Below are positions 36,816 to 43,698 of a DNA stretch of 64,000 nt, one piece after another. The translations under genes and the position numbers were made by a program. Source of the stretch: Sphingomonas lacusdianchii (lineage in GTDB: Bacteria > Pseudomonadota > Alphaproteobacteria > Sphingomonadales > Sphingomonadaceae); NCBI RefSeq assembly GCF_022664395.1, contig NZ_JAKRET010000001.1, positions 124,001 to 188,000 on the forward strand, written 5' to 3'. Every line of letters begins with the position of its first letter. Position 1 is the first letter of the stretch. Under the pieces are notes generated by a model. It ran no database searches. It saw only the letters and a program-made list of their open reading frames with translations, and had not been told where the DNA came from.

Positions 36816-37213
36816 GCGGGCAACTCCGTCGATGGCATGTTGCGGACCGAGAGCGGCTGCGCGAACCGATAGAACAGGATGTTGTAGCGGCGATCTAAGG
36901 CCTGATGCTGCCACCACTGTTCCGGCCAGTAGGATGCCGAGACGATCGTGCGTTCGCTCAGCCCGCCCCCCTCAAATATCACTTCTACCGCCTCTACTGG
37001 ATCGAATGGGAATGGCCCGCCGTCGTGCCGTATCCAGCCGCCGCGCGCGACGACTCGCACCCGGGGTTTTGCTTGGGTGCGGCCAGCGCGCGCGAGGCGC
37101 GCCAGCCGGGCACGACGCAAGTTCTGATTGCGGATGAACATGATGATGAGGATGGCCGTCAGGACCGAAAGGATTGCGCCCCCAATCAGCGGACCGATGT
37201 CGGGGCTGGTCAT
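36812..37213 (-). CDS. Phage membrane protein of unknown function
   Basis: A 133-residue protein with one strong N-terminal transmembrane segment (about 9-26: IGGAILSVLTAILIIMFI) followed by a basic stretch (RNQNLRRARLARLAR), which predicts an N-out, C-in orientation. The soluble C-terminal part is rich in aromatic residues (SASYWPEQWWQHQALDRRY). Its start overlaps another membrane-protein gene by 4 bases. No family recognised; a superinfection or envelope role would be speculation. Confidence 0.65.
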   Translation of the reverse strand: MTSPDIGPLIGGAILSVLTAILIIMFIRNQNLRRARLARLARAGRTQAKPRVRVVARGGWIRHDGGPFPFDPVEAVEVIFEGGGLSERTIVSASYWPEQWWQHQALDRRYNILFYRFAQPLSVRNMPSTELPA

Positions 37214-37392
37214 CGACGATGCTCCTTCGCGAAATCGTTGAGGCCCTTGTGGATCGCGTCGGGAAGCGGGTCGCTGGTGAACTGCCAAGCGATGAACCAC
37301 ACCGCGACCATCTGCAGGACGGTGTCGCCGGTCTGGGCGTGAGACAGCCCGCCAGCGAGCAAGGCGGTGATGAGGGCGCGGCCGAACGTCAT
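37210..37392 (-). CDS. Small phage membrane protein
   Basis: Sixty residues, with hydrophobic stretches at about 5-18 and 28-38 (VLQMVAVWFIAWQF), then a charged tail ending KGLNDFAKEHRR. Overlaps both neighbours by 4 bases. The paired small membrane proteins may act together. It could resemble small phage holin-like proteins in shape, but no lytic enzyme is adjacent. Confidence 0.6.
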   Translation of the reverse strand: MTFGRALITALLAGGLSHAQTGDTVLQMVAVWFIAWQFTSDPLPDAIHKGLNDFAKEHRR

Positions 37393-37685
37393 GCGCCGTC
37401 GCTTTGCCCGCGCGGCTGGTCGGCGGCATCTTTCCGGTCTCCGGCCTTCACCGTGCCGACCTCCTGCATGATGATGAAGGTGCTTTCCGGGTGGCTCGGC
37501 AGCAGCCGGTTCGCCTCGGTCTCGGCCGACGCAAAGGTAGGGTGCCGGAACCGAGGGTTATGGGAGGTCGATTTATGGCCCGGCTTCACGACCTTCCCGC
37601 CCGCCTTCCGGTAAAGCAGGAACTTACCGCGGAACGAGGTCGTGACGCCGTCGATCACGGCCGGGGCGCTGGGGGTATCGGTCAT
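37389..37685 (-). CDS. Hypothetical phage protein
   Basis: Ninety-eight residues with a small beta-rich centre (SFRGKFLLYRKAGGKVV) and a segment FASAETEANRLLPSHPESTFIIMQEVG of the kind that recurs in short sphingomonad phage proteins. Coupled to the genes on both sides by ATGA overlaps. No function recognised. Confidence 0.6.
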   Translation of the reverse strand: MTDTPSAPAVIDGVTTSFRGKFLLYRKAGGKVVKPGHKSTSHNPRFRHPTFASAETEANRLLPSHPESTFIIMQEVGTVKAGDRKDAADQPRGQSDGA

Positions 37686-38005
37686 CGCTTGTTGCCTTTC
37701 AGGCGTTGGGGATTGATCGCGGCCCAGACGATCGCCCGCCGGCCGCTGTTGTTGCGGCGGCGTTCGCCGGTGTCTCGGACCATGCCGAGCCGCGCCAGTT
37801 CGGTGATCCGCGGGCGGATCGACAGGATCGACATACCCAGCCGCCCGGCGACTTGATCTGCCGTCAAGCCGTTGCTGCGCTCGATCTCGTCCAGAGCGCG
37901 GGCTCGCAGTGTTTCGGCACGCGGCGCAACCGACGCGGCGGCATCCGACGAGGTGTCACGATCGCGGGCGCCCGGCTGGTGGGGATAGGCGAACATGTCC
38001 TTCAT
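37682..38005 (-). CDS. Winged-helix DNA-binding protein
   Basis: The product is 107 residues from ATG 38005. Residues about 35-95 form a winged helix-turn-helix: ARALDEIERSNGLTADQVAGRL, then SILSIRPRITELARLGMVRDTG and a wing with RRRNNSGRRAIVWAA. This resembles MarR/ArsR-like DNA-binding domains in phage replication and regulatory proteins. Position in the leftward early operon suggests regulation of phage or host genes. Confidence 0.7.
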   Translation of the reverse strand: MKDMFAYPHQPGARDRDTSSDAAASVAPRAETLRARALDEIERSNGLTADQVAGRLGMSILSIRPRITELARLGMVRDTGERRRNNSGRRAIVWAAINPQRLKGNKR

Positions 38006-38292
38006 GCCGCCTTCCGATCCGCAAGGTTGACGACGGACGCCGTCGGCGCGCGCTCGCCACCGTCCGGGTCGTCGCCTTCCCGCTCCGTCCAGCTGCCGCA
38101 ACGCCGGTTCTGGTGCGTCCGGGGGAACATCGGCTTCGCGGTATTCGGGTCCGCTCCGATCAGTACGGGAGGATTTACCGTGCAGACGCCCAAGAACATC
38201 TCGGGCTGACCCGGCAACGATTCCCACGTCGACTGCGCCGGCGCGCCGGCCTGCCACCATTCGCAGGTGGCGCAGCGTTCGTCCGCGCTCAC
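38002..38292 (-). CDS. Cys-rich hypothetical phage protein
   Basis: Ninety-six residues. Four cysteines (CATCEWW at the N-terminus, FLGVCTVNPP and RRCGSW) are spaced as in small proteins that bind a metal or form an Fe-S or zinc site, with three nearby Trp. Overlaps both neighbours by 4 bases. Similar short proteins occur in phages without known function. Confidence 0.62.
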   Translation of the reverse strand: MSADERCATCEWWQAGAPAQSTWESLPGQPEMFLGVCTVNPPVLIGADPNTAKPMFPRTHQNRRCGSWTEREGDDPDGGERAPTASVVNLADRKAA

Positions 38293-39251
38293 AGCTGGTA
38301 GACCTTATCGACGTGGCCCCTGCCGCCAACAATCGTGCTGTTGACCCAAGTGATCCGGTCTGGTCCCAGCCGCCGGATATGGCCGCGCCGGAGGTGCGAA
38401 CGCGGCCCTTCCCTGCCATCCGCCAAACCCGATCCGGGCAACGTGGCGCCGCCTGCAATCTTGAGGACGTGAAAGCCCTTCAGCGGCATCTTGCCGGCCT
38501 TGCTCCGTTGCCGGTTCAAACGTTCCGGCGCGGGGTGGATTTCGGTGCTGACGTTCTTGCAAGCTAGTGCGACGCACAGGTCAACGTAGGCGTTCACCTC
38601 GTCCATCATATCGGCCTGCAAGTGGTCGATGACGACCTCGGCGGAGCCGTAGTGCTGAAGGCCGAGCGTGATCGTCTCGGGGCTGAGCGTCACCATCGAG
38701 AGCGGAATCGTCTTGTGCTTCACGATCGCCCGCGAAATGCGTCCGCTCTCGATCGCGGACTCTCGGAAGGCGGACTGGTCCTCGCGGTGCTGCCATTCCG
38801 CGTCGTACGCGATGTGCGCGGCGATCGAGCCCAAGAGCCATTTGCCGGTGTTCCCGTTCAGGAAGATTGCCGCAACGACGACGCCCGGCGACAAATCCGA
38901 CCGGTGCCAGGCACGCAACTCGTCCGGCAGATCGTCCTGCCATTCCCACGCCAAGGCGATGCGCTTGGGGCAAGGAACAGCGGTATAGGCCCCCTGCTCC
39001 CACGCGGCGCGCTGCGCGGTATATTCGAGCGCCATCACCGGGAACGCCGGCTTCAGCAGCAAGCCGGGCACCTCGGGCCGCGGCTTCGTGCGGTCGAGCA
39101 GCTGGCCGCAATCCGGCAACTGGAAAACCTGCGCCTCTCGCAGCTTGCAAGCAACGTAGAGATTCCCGGCCCGCGTACCCGGCGCTTCGGGGCACGGATA
39201 GTTGAGCAGGTCCGCAATGGCCTTCGGGCAGAAGTTGAGTGCGTCGGCCAT
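38289..39251 (-). CDS. Phage protein of unknown function, 320 residues
   Basis: Largest gene of the leftward operon. It has scattered Cys, a hydrophobic middle (VVVAAIFLNGNTGKWLLGSI), and a basic C-terminal tail (RSHLRRGHIRRL followed by ITWVNSTIVGGRGHVDKVYQL) of a kind I have seen at the end of several unrelated phage hypothetical proteins, where it may be a common nucleic-acid or partner-binding tail. No enzymatic motif. Follows the 121-residue protein with a 1-base gap. Confidence 0.65.
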   Translation of the reverse strand: MADALNFCPKAIADLLNYPCPEAPGTRAGNLYVACKLREAQVFQLPDCGQLLDRTKPRPEVPGLLLKPAFPVMALEYTAQRAAWEQGAYTAVPCPKRIALAWEWQDDLPDELRAWHRSDLSPGVVVAAIFLNGNTGKWLLGSIAAHIAYDAEWQHREDQSAFRESAIESGRISRAIVKHKTIPLSMVTLSPETITLGLQHYGSAEVVIDHLQADMMDEVNAYVDLCVALACKNVSTEIHPAPERLNRQRSKAGKMPLKGFHVLKIAGGATLPGSGLADGREGPRSHLRRGHIRRLGPDRITWVNSTIVGGRGHVDKVYQL

Positions 39252-39252
39252 G

Positions 39253-39618
39253 TTACCGACCCTCCGTCGCAGCGAGCCGCAGCGCGTCCGCAGCGCAGCG
39301 CGCGAGTATACGGCCGCCGTTTACGTCGAATGCTGCCAGATCTATCGCGGGGGCACCGTTTATAAGCGACGGTTCGAGGTAGTGGATTGCGTAGAGCAAC
39401 TTGACTGCAACGTCAGTTATTGACGCGGCGTCAAAGTCCCATACCGCCTTCGCGGCGATTTCCCGCGCATCCGATCCAGTGTCCGAGCCGTCATCGCCAA
39501 GAAAGCCGGCTAGGTAACTTTCCGTGGCTGTACGCAATCCTTCAGAAGTCTGCGCCGGTACACCGGGTAGGAATAGATACCGCATGCCGGCTGGGATGCT
39601 GAGTGGCGACGGTTCCAT
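39253..39618 (-). CDS. Hypothetical phage protein, possible fourth member of the PxPD family
   Basis: A 121-residue acidic protein. The segment AVWDFDAASITDVAVKLLYAI and the ending RILARCAADALRLA weakly match the recurring domain of the next three upstream genes (see the proteins at 39620, 40135 and 40906), though its PxPD core is missing. Starts 1 base after the neighbouring stop. Function unknown. Confidence 0.6.
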   Translation of the reverse strand: MEPSPLSIPAGMRYLFLPGVPAQTSEGLRTATESYLAGFLGDDGSDTGSDAREIAAKAVWDFDAASITDVAVKLLYAIHYLEPSLINGAPAIDLAAFDVNGGRILARCAADALRLAATEGR

Positions 39619-39619
39619 A

Positions 39620-40138
39620 TTATCGACCCTCCCCTTCGAGGCGACGCACGTCGGCCAGCAGCACGTCGGCCCACTCCTCCACGCCGCAGCCGCGTTCGCG
39701 CATGAGCTCGATCTTCTCGGCGACCGCCACGAGATCCGGGGCTGGCGTCTCGATCAGCGCGTCCATCGCGACGCAATAAGCATCGAGCGCGCGATCGGCG
39801 GCGTCGTCGCCGTCACCCAAGCCGTCGGAATAAGCGCGGGCACGCTGGTAGATGCGCTTGGCGCGCTTCCACATCGCCGGGTCTTCCTCCCAGACGATCC
39901 AGCCGTTGCCGACTGACCGACCGCGCTCGCGAGTGAGATCGAGGATTGCGGCCGGGTCGGCGGCGTCGAAAGCATGCACGATGTCGATGCGGCGCGACAT
40001 CTCGGCATCGTCCAGTTCGATCGCGAACAGAACGCGCGCATCCAACCCGGTCTGAAAGCGCTCCGGCTGGACGCTGTCGATCATTACGCGCCCACCAATC
40101 GAAAGGAACGCGAGCGCACTGTCGAGTGGCGTGGTCAT
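39620..40138 (-). CDS. Hypothetical phage protein, PxPD-domain family
   Basis: A 172-residue acidic protein. Its last 80 residues contain a helical domain: WKRAKRIYQRARAYSDG, DAYCVAMDALIETPAPDLVA, AVAEKIELMRERGCG and ADVLLADVRRLEG. The same order (a helix, a P-x-P-D turn, a helix ending in K-x-E, an L-x-x-D-x-x-R-L helix) occurs in the genes at 40135-40902 and twice in 40906-41649, so these genes look like diverged paralogues. Coupled to the upstream gene by 4 bases. Role unknown. Confidence 0.65.
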   Translation of the reverse strand: MTTPLDSALAFLSIGGRVMIDSVQPERFQTGLDARVLFAIELDDAEMSRRIDIVHAFDAADPAAILDLTRERGRSVGNGWIVWEEDPAMWKRAKRIYQRARAYSDGLGDGDDAADRALDAYCVAMDALIETPAPDLVAVAEKIELMRERGCGVEEWADVLLADVRRLEGEGR

Positions 40139-40902
40139 GCCTGTGCCTCCCGCGGCGCGGGGAAGCGTTCGCCGCTCAACCGCATACAGCGCCGCAGATC
40201 GAGCCGGTCGTATGCGTTCAAGGGCTGGACGTCGATCGAGGCGAGGAAGGCGACAATGCTGGTCCCGGCAATCTGGATCAGGTCGCCCGCCTCGGCGATC
40301 TCCTTCACGTCCGGGTTTTCCGGGTCAGGGTCGATCTCTTGGCTCGCCAGTTCAGCCATGCCGGATACGAGCGAGAACACGTCAATCAGCGATTGCGGTT
40401 GCTGCGCGAGCATGACGTGCAGCAGCCGGCTATTGTCCCACGATAACTGCCGGCTAAGCGTGACTTGCAGATCACCGGGCGGCCGGTCGATCGCGTCCTG
40501 TCGATCGGATATGTCGCTGCGCAGCTTTGCAAGCGTCTGAATCGGCGTCGCCGGGTCGAAGGCAGCAAGTCGGCTGGCGTCAGCCATCAAGCGTTCGCCC
40601 TGATCAATGCCGGCAAACATCTTCCGCTCGACCATGAACTCGATCTTCGCGGCAAAGTCGGCTGGTCCGGCCACCGGAAAGTCGGCGACCGCGTACTCGT
40701 CTTCGCACGTCTTCGCGCAAAGGATGTCACTCTCGCTGATGACGGCTGGATCGATCGTAATCGCGGGCGCGCCGGCAGTCGCCGCGCGGCTCTCGGCCCG
40801 CTCAAGCGGCTCGTACACTTCCCGGTAGTGACGATCATCGGCCGCGCCGGATGCGCGAGCCGCGGCGATCAGCGCGGTCAACGCTGGGGAGATGTGGCCC
40901 AT
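40135..40902 (-). CDS. Hypothetical phage protein, PxPD-domain family
   Basis: A 255-residue acidic protein. Residues about 25-115 hold the recurring domain (HYREVYEPLERAES, DEYAVADFPVAGPADFAAKI, EFMVERKM, GERLMADASRLAAF). The C-terminal half (about 115-255) is a further helical region not shared with its neighbours, ending CMRLSGERFP. Two cysteines lie in LCAKTCEDE. No catalytic motif seen. Coupled to the downstream gene and 3 bases from the upstream gene. Confidence 0.65.
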   Translation of the reverse strand: MGHISPALTALIAAARASGAADDRHYREVYEPLERAESRAATAGAPAITIDPAVISESDILCAKTCEDEYAVADFPVAGPADFAAKIEFMVERKMFAGIDQGERLMADASRLAAFDPATPIQTLAKLRSDISDRQDAIDRPPGDLQVTLSRQLSWDNSRLLHVMLAQQPQSLIDVFSLVSGMAELASQEIDPDPENPDVKEIAEAGDLIQIAGTSIVAFLASIDVQPLNAYDRLDLRRCMRLSGERFPAPREAQA

Positions 40903-40905
40903 GGG

Positions 40906-41649
40906 TCAGCCCTCCACCTGGGCGAAGGCGAACGCTTCGCGCTCAAGAATGCCGTTCCAGCAGTCGGTGTCCCGCCCCCCGCCGTGCGCAATCAGGAATT
41001 TGAACGCGAACGCGGCTGCGTCCGGCGACGGAATCGCCATGAGGACATCTTCGGCATTGCTGCGGCGGACCAGCCAGCGCTCGGCGGCTTCCTTATCACC
41101 GGCGGCATCCGCTTCGTTCTCGCCCTCACGCGCAACGACATAGGCCGCGCGCGCAGTCGCCCATTCGCTGTGAAGTCGGGTCGGCGACCGCTCGGCGCTG
41201 GCGAACCGGGCGGCGTCGTCCATGACCGGCTTGATGCCGGCCGCGCTGTAGCTGGCGGTGAAGCCGTCCTGCTCGATTTCGAGCACTTCCTGCATCTTCC
41301 ACAGCAGCGCGGCCATATGCGGCGAGGGCATCTCGAACGCAGCAGAATATGCGGCGTCCTGCCGCTCTTCGGCAGCGATGATCTCGCTGTTCAGCATCGC
41401 TCTCGCGGCTGGATCGTCAGTCACCGCATGCCTTGCATAAAGCGCGTTGACGGTCGATCGGATCGAAGTCAGGTTCCACTGCGCCGCGTCCCAGGCCGCC
41501 GCGCTTCCGATGTGCGGATGATACGAGACGGCGGCGAGCCGGGTCGCGATGCTGTCGGCTGGTGGGCTGAACATGGGCGGGGTCCGCGTGCCGCGGGCAG
41601 CAGTCTTCGGTTCGCTCGACGGGGTCGAGCGGGTATCGTCGGCGGCCAT
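40906..41649 (-). CDS. Hypothetical phage protein with two PxPD-type repeats; first gene of leftward operon
   Basis: A 247-residue Ala-rich protein. Two copies of the recurring domain are present: about 50-150 (AEERQDAAYSAAFEMPSPHM, ALLWKMQEVLEIE) and about 155-245 (AAERWLVRRSNAEDVLMAIP, SPDAAAFAFKFLIAHGG). A good Shine-Dalgarno (GGGAGGA) precedes the ATG at 41649. It is the first gene after the leftward promoter at 41788-41817, so it should be the most highly expressed early gene of the operon. The 138-base leader 41650-41787 shows no gene. Confidence 0.68.
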   Translation of the reverse strand: MAADDTRSTPSSEPKTAARGTRTPPMFSPPADSIATRLAAVSYHPHIGSAAAWDAAQWNLTSIRSTVNALYARHAVTDDPAARAMLNSEIIAAEERQDAAYSAAFEMPSPHMAALLWKMQEVLEIEQDGFTASYSAAGIKPVMDDAARFASAERSPTRLHSEWATARAAYVVAREGENEADAAGDKEAAERWLVRRSNAEDVLMAIPSPDAAAFAFKFLIAHGGGRDTDCWNGILEREAFAFAQVEG

Positions 41650-41787
41650 AAGCCATCCTCCCTGCGTTGCGTGGGTCGCAGGTGGATCGGCGGAGGCTGG
41701 CCCCTATCGCTGGCGGCCGAGCACGACTTTCCTATCCCTGCGGATCAGGGTCGGCGAGCCATGCGGCGGCACTTACCTGATGCCGCT

Positions 41788-41817
41788 TATATTCTTCGGT
41801 TTTTCCGAAGTCGTCAA
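41788..41817 (-). promoter_or_regulatory. Leftward early promoter with operator in its spacer
   Basis: On the minus strand, TTGACG (41817-41812) is an excellent -35 box and AATATA/TATAAG (41793-41786) a -10 region 18-20 bases on. The spacer contains the palindrome CTTCGG-N5-CCGAAG (41794-41810), so a bound repressor dimer would block polymerase directly. Drives the 13-gene operon from 41649 to 36074. Confidence 0.65.
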
Positions 41818-41825
41818 CGGGGCAT

Positions 41826-41840
41826 TTCTGTTTTTCAGAA
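41826..41840. promoter_or_regulatory. Second leftward operator-like site
   Basis: TTCTG-N5-CAGAA has the same 5-5-5 shape and the same central T5 as the site at 41795-41809 (TTCGG-N5-CCGAA). It lies just upstream of the -35 box and overlaps the end of the repressor gene, which suits cooperative binding of two dimers. Confidence 0.5.
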
Positions 41841-42398
41841 GTTTTGCAGCCCGGAGGTTACGCGGCCGATAATACGGAAGTCGAAATTCGCGATGCTAAA
41901 CGGTTCGAACTTGGGGTCGTCGGACACGGGCTCGAACCGCGCCGGATCGGCCCGGTACCGCTTAATCGTGCCCTCGCCATCGCCGTTCATAAGTAGATAC
42001 AGCTTGCCGACGAACAGTTCACGGTCGTCTGGATCGACAACCGCGAGCGAGCCTTCCGGCAAGAGTAAGTTCATGCTCTGACCGACGACGCGAACTGCAA
42101 ACTTCCCCCTGTCACCGGCCTGCTCCGGGAGCCACGCCTTCTCTTCGGTGTGCTCGATAGCTTCGATCCAGTTCCCTGCCCCGGCCATGCCGATCACCGG
42201 GATTTCACGACCTTGGCGGGCGCGCGGCAGCAGGGGCAGCAACTTCGCGGCTTCGTCGTGCTTCAGCGTCCGACGCCCCTTATAAAGGTCCGTCACCCCC
42301 GATGGCGCTATCAGCAGGATCTGAGCAATAATGTTCTTCGGGACACCCGCGGCTTGCAGGCGTTCCAGAAGGTCGAGCGAGGGGGACTTTTCGGTCAT
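41835..42398 (-). CDS. S24-family (LexA/CI-like) phage repressor
   Basis: Maintains lysogeny and is expected to self-cleave on RecA activation. The product is 187 residues from ATG 42398, placed 7 bases after AGGA; ATG 42404 in frame has worse spacing. N-terminal HTH at about 10-55 (IAQILLIAPSGVTDLYKGRRTL), a candidate Ala-Gly cleavage site in GMAGAGNW (about 73), catalytic Ser in VVGQSMNLLLPEGS (about 109) and catalytic Lys in GEGTIKRYRAD (about 147). Diverges from the Cro-like gene. Confidence 0.9.
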   Translation of the reverse strand: MTEKSPSLDLLERLQAAGVPKNIIAQILLIAPSGVTDLYKGRRTLKHDEAAKLLPLLPRARQGREIPVIGMAGAGNWIEAIEHTEEKAWLPEQAGDRGKFAVRVVGQSMNLLLPEGSLAVVDPDDRELFVGKLYLLMNGDGEGTIKRYRADPARFEPVSDDPKFEPFSIANFDFRIIGRVTSGLQNF

Positions 42399-42433
42399 AG
42401 GCATTTCCTAGCCGCCCGCTCGCTAATGCGAAA

Positions 42434-42482
42434 TACGGAATATCCGAAGTAGGTTCTTGCGCCGTTCTCCGAATTGTCCGAA
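42434..42482. promoter_or_regulatory. Repressor/Cro intergenic operators
   Basis: TACGG-N5-CCGAA at 42434-42448 matches the TTCGG-N5-CCGAA form of the leftward sites with one base different; TCCGA-N5-CCGAA at 42468-42482 is a weaker, half-conserved copy. Together they cover the gap between the repressor and Cro-like start codons. A possible rightward -35 is TTGCGC at 42457-42462. Confidence 0.55.
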
Positions 42483-42490
42483 AATGAGGC

Positions 42491-42703
42491 ATGGACCCCG
42501 TAACAGAACTGCTTGGACCGCGAGGGCGGGTCGCCGCGATCGCCCACGTCATCCGTTCGCCGCATGGCACCGTCTGGGAATGGAAGCGCAACGCATCCAT
42601 TCCGCACTGGCGGCGGCCGGCGGTTCTTGAGGGCGTACGACAGTTGCGCATTACTCCCTCGCCGGAGGTCATTGCCTATCTCGCAGCCGTCGAGGCGGAA
42701 TGA
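42491..42703 (+). CDS. Cro/YdaS-like HTH protein
   Basis: Seventy residues with a compact helix-turn-helix (TELLGPRGRVAAIAHVIR, then SPHGTVWEWKRNASIPHW, where the second helix would recognise DNA). It is the first rightward gene opposite the repressor, the classic Cro position. The only Shine-Dalgarno-like GAGG is 1 base from the ATG, so translation may be leaderless or weak. Its stop overlaps the primase ATG. Confidence 0.8.
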   Translation: MDPVTELLGPRGRVAAIAHVIRSPHGTVWEWKRNASIPHWRRPAVLEGVRQLRITPSPEVIAYLAAVEAE

Positions 42704-43698
42704 CCAGCCGGCGGCGGGGGCAGCGCATGCCCGACGACGAGTTTCGGCGCGTTATCGATGCGGCGAAGGATCGCCACAACCTCTCCGACATCATCGGTCG
42801 GCGAACGAAGCTCAAACCGAGCGGCGGGCGTGAGATGGTAGGCCTTTGCCCGATCCATACCGAGCGCACACCGTCGTTCTACGTCATCGACGATAAGGGG
42901 TTCTATCACTGCTTCGGATGCGGCGCGCACGGCGACCACATGACGTTCCTGACGAAGGTCGACGGCCTGAGCTTTCGACAGGCGTTCGAAGCACTGACAG
43001 GCGATACCTTCCCGATCGTTTCAGAAGCGGAGCGCGCGCAACGGAAGCGAGAGGCGGAAAGCGAGACCCGCCGCCGCATCGTTGCCGGGCGGAGCGTGTG
43101 GCACGGCGCTGTGCCGGCGGCGGGGACGCTGGCAGAGACGTACCTCCGGTCCCGCGGCATCACCATGCCGGTGCCGAACACCGTTCGCTTTGGGCGGCTG
43201 GACTATTTCGATCAAGAAACCGGCGAGGTGATCGCCACCGACGTCGCAGCCGCGATCTGCGCGTTGCAGAACGCCGCCGGCGACGTCGTCGGGGTGCAGC
43301 GCATCTACCTTTCCGCCGACGGCCGCCGGAAGTTCGACGTTCCCAAACCGAAGCTATCGCTCGGAATCATCGTCGGGTCGGCGTTCCGACCCGGCGGTCA
43401 CGCCCTCGGTTCGGGTACCACGGCCGTCATATGCGAAGGCCCGGAAGACGGGCTGACCCTTGCGCAGGAGCAGTCCCACTCCGTGCTCGTCGCATGTGGC
43501 ACCTCGCTGATGCCACGGGTCGAACTGCCGGCGTGGATCGCATCGGTCATCGTTGCCGGCGACAACAATGCGCCTGGCCGGACTGCCGTGAAGAATACTG
43601 AGGAAGCGTTGACGGTTCTGGGCATCGCGACGCGCGCCACCTTCCCGAAGGAAGGGTTCAAGGACTGGAACGATCAGCTGCGGGACATTCGCGCGTGA
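42700..43698 (+). CDS. Phage primase (CHC2 zinc finger plus Toprim)
   Basis: A 332-residue protein for lagging-strand primer synthesis in phage replication. N-terminal CHC2 zinc-binding domain with CPIHTERTPSF and FYHCFGCGAHGDHMTF (about 50-85), then a Toprim domain with the Glu in VICEGPEDGLTLA (about 248-260) and Asp in VIVAGDNNAPGR (about 289-300). There is no helicase domain; the separate DnaB-type helicase follows and is coupled by a GTGA overlap. Shorter than DnaG (about 580-620), lacking the C-terminal helicase-interaction domain. Confidence 0.88.
   Translation: MTSRRRGQRMPDDEFRRVIDAAKDRHNLSDIIGRRTKLKPSGGREMVGLCPIHTERTPSFYVIDDKGFYHCFGCGAHGDHMTFLTKVDGLSFRQAFEALTGDTFPIVSEAERAQRKREAESETRRRIVAGRSVWHGAVPAAGTLAETYLRSRGITMPVPNTVRFGRLDYFDQETGEVIATDVAAAICALQNAAGDVVGVQRIYLSADGRRKFDVPKPKLSLGIIVGSAFRPGGHALGSGTTAVICEGPEDGLTLAQEQSHSVLVACGTSLMPRVELPAWIASVIVAGDNNAPGRTAVKNTEEALTVLGIATRATFPKEGFKDWNDQLRDIRA

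Noticed and set aside
36112..37137. 341-codon plus-strand frame opposite alpA and neighbours
   Set aside because: Opposes a chain of overlapping minus-strand genes including a recognisable AlpA family member; no Shine-Dalgarno or family pattern.
36812..37392. Adjacent small membrane proteins as a holin pair
   Set aside because: They belong to the repressor-controlled early operon and no endolysin or spanin gene is nearby.
40465..42081. 538-codon plus-strand frame in the leftward phage operon
   Set aside because: Antisense to three coupled minus-strand genes with ribosome sites; the sequence is Arg/Gly-rich and crosses the repressor gene.
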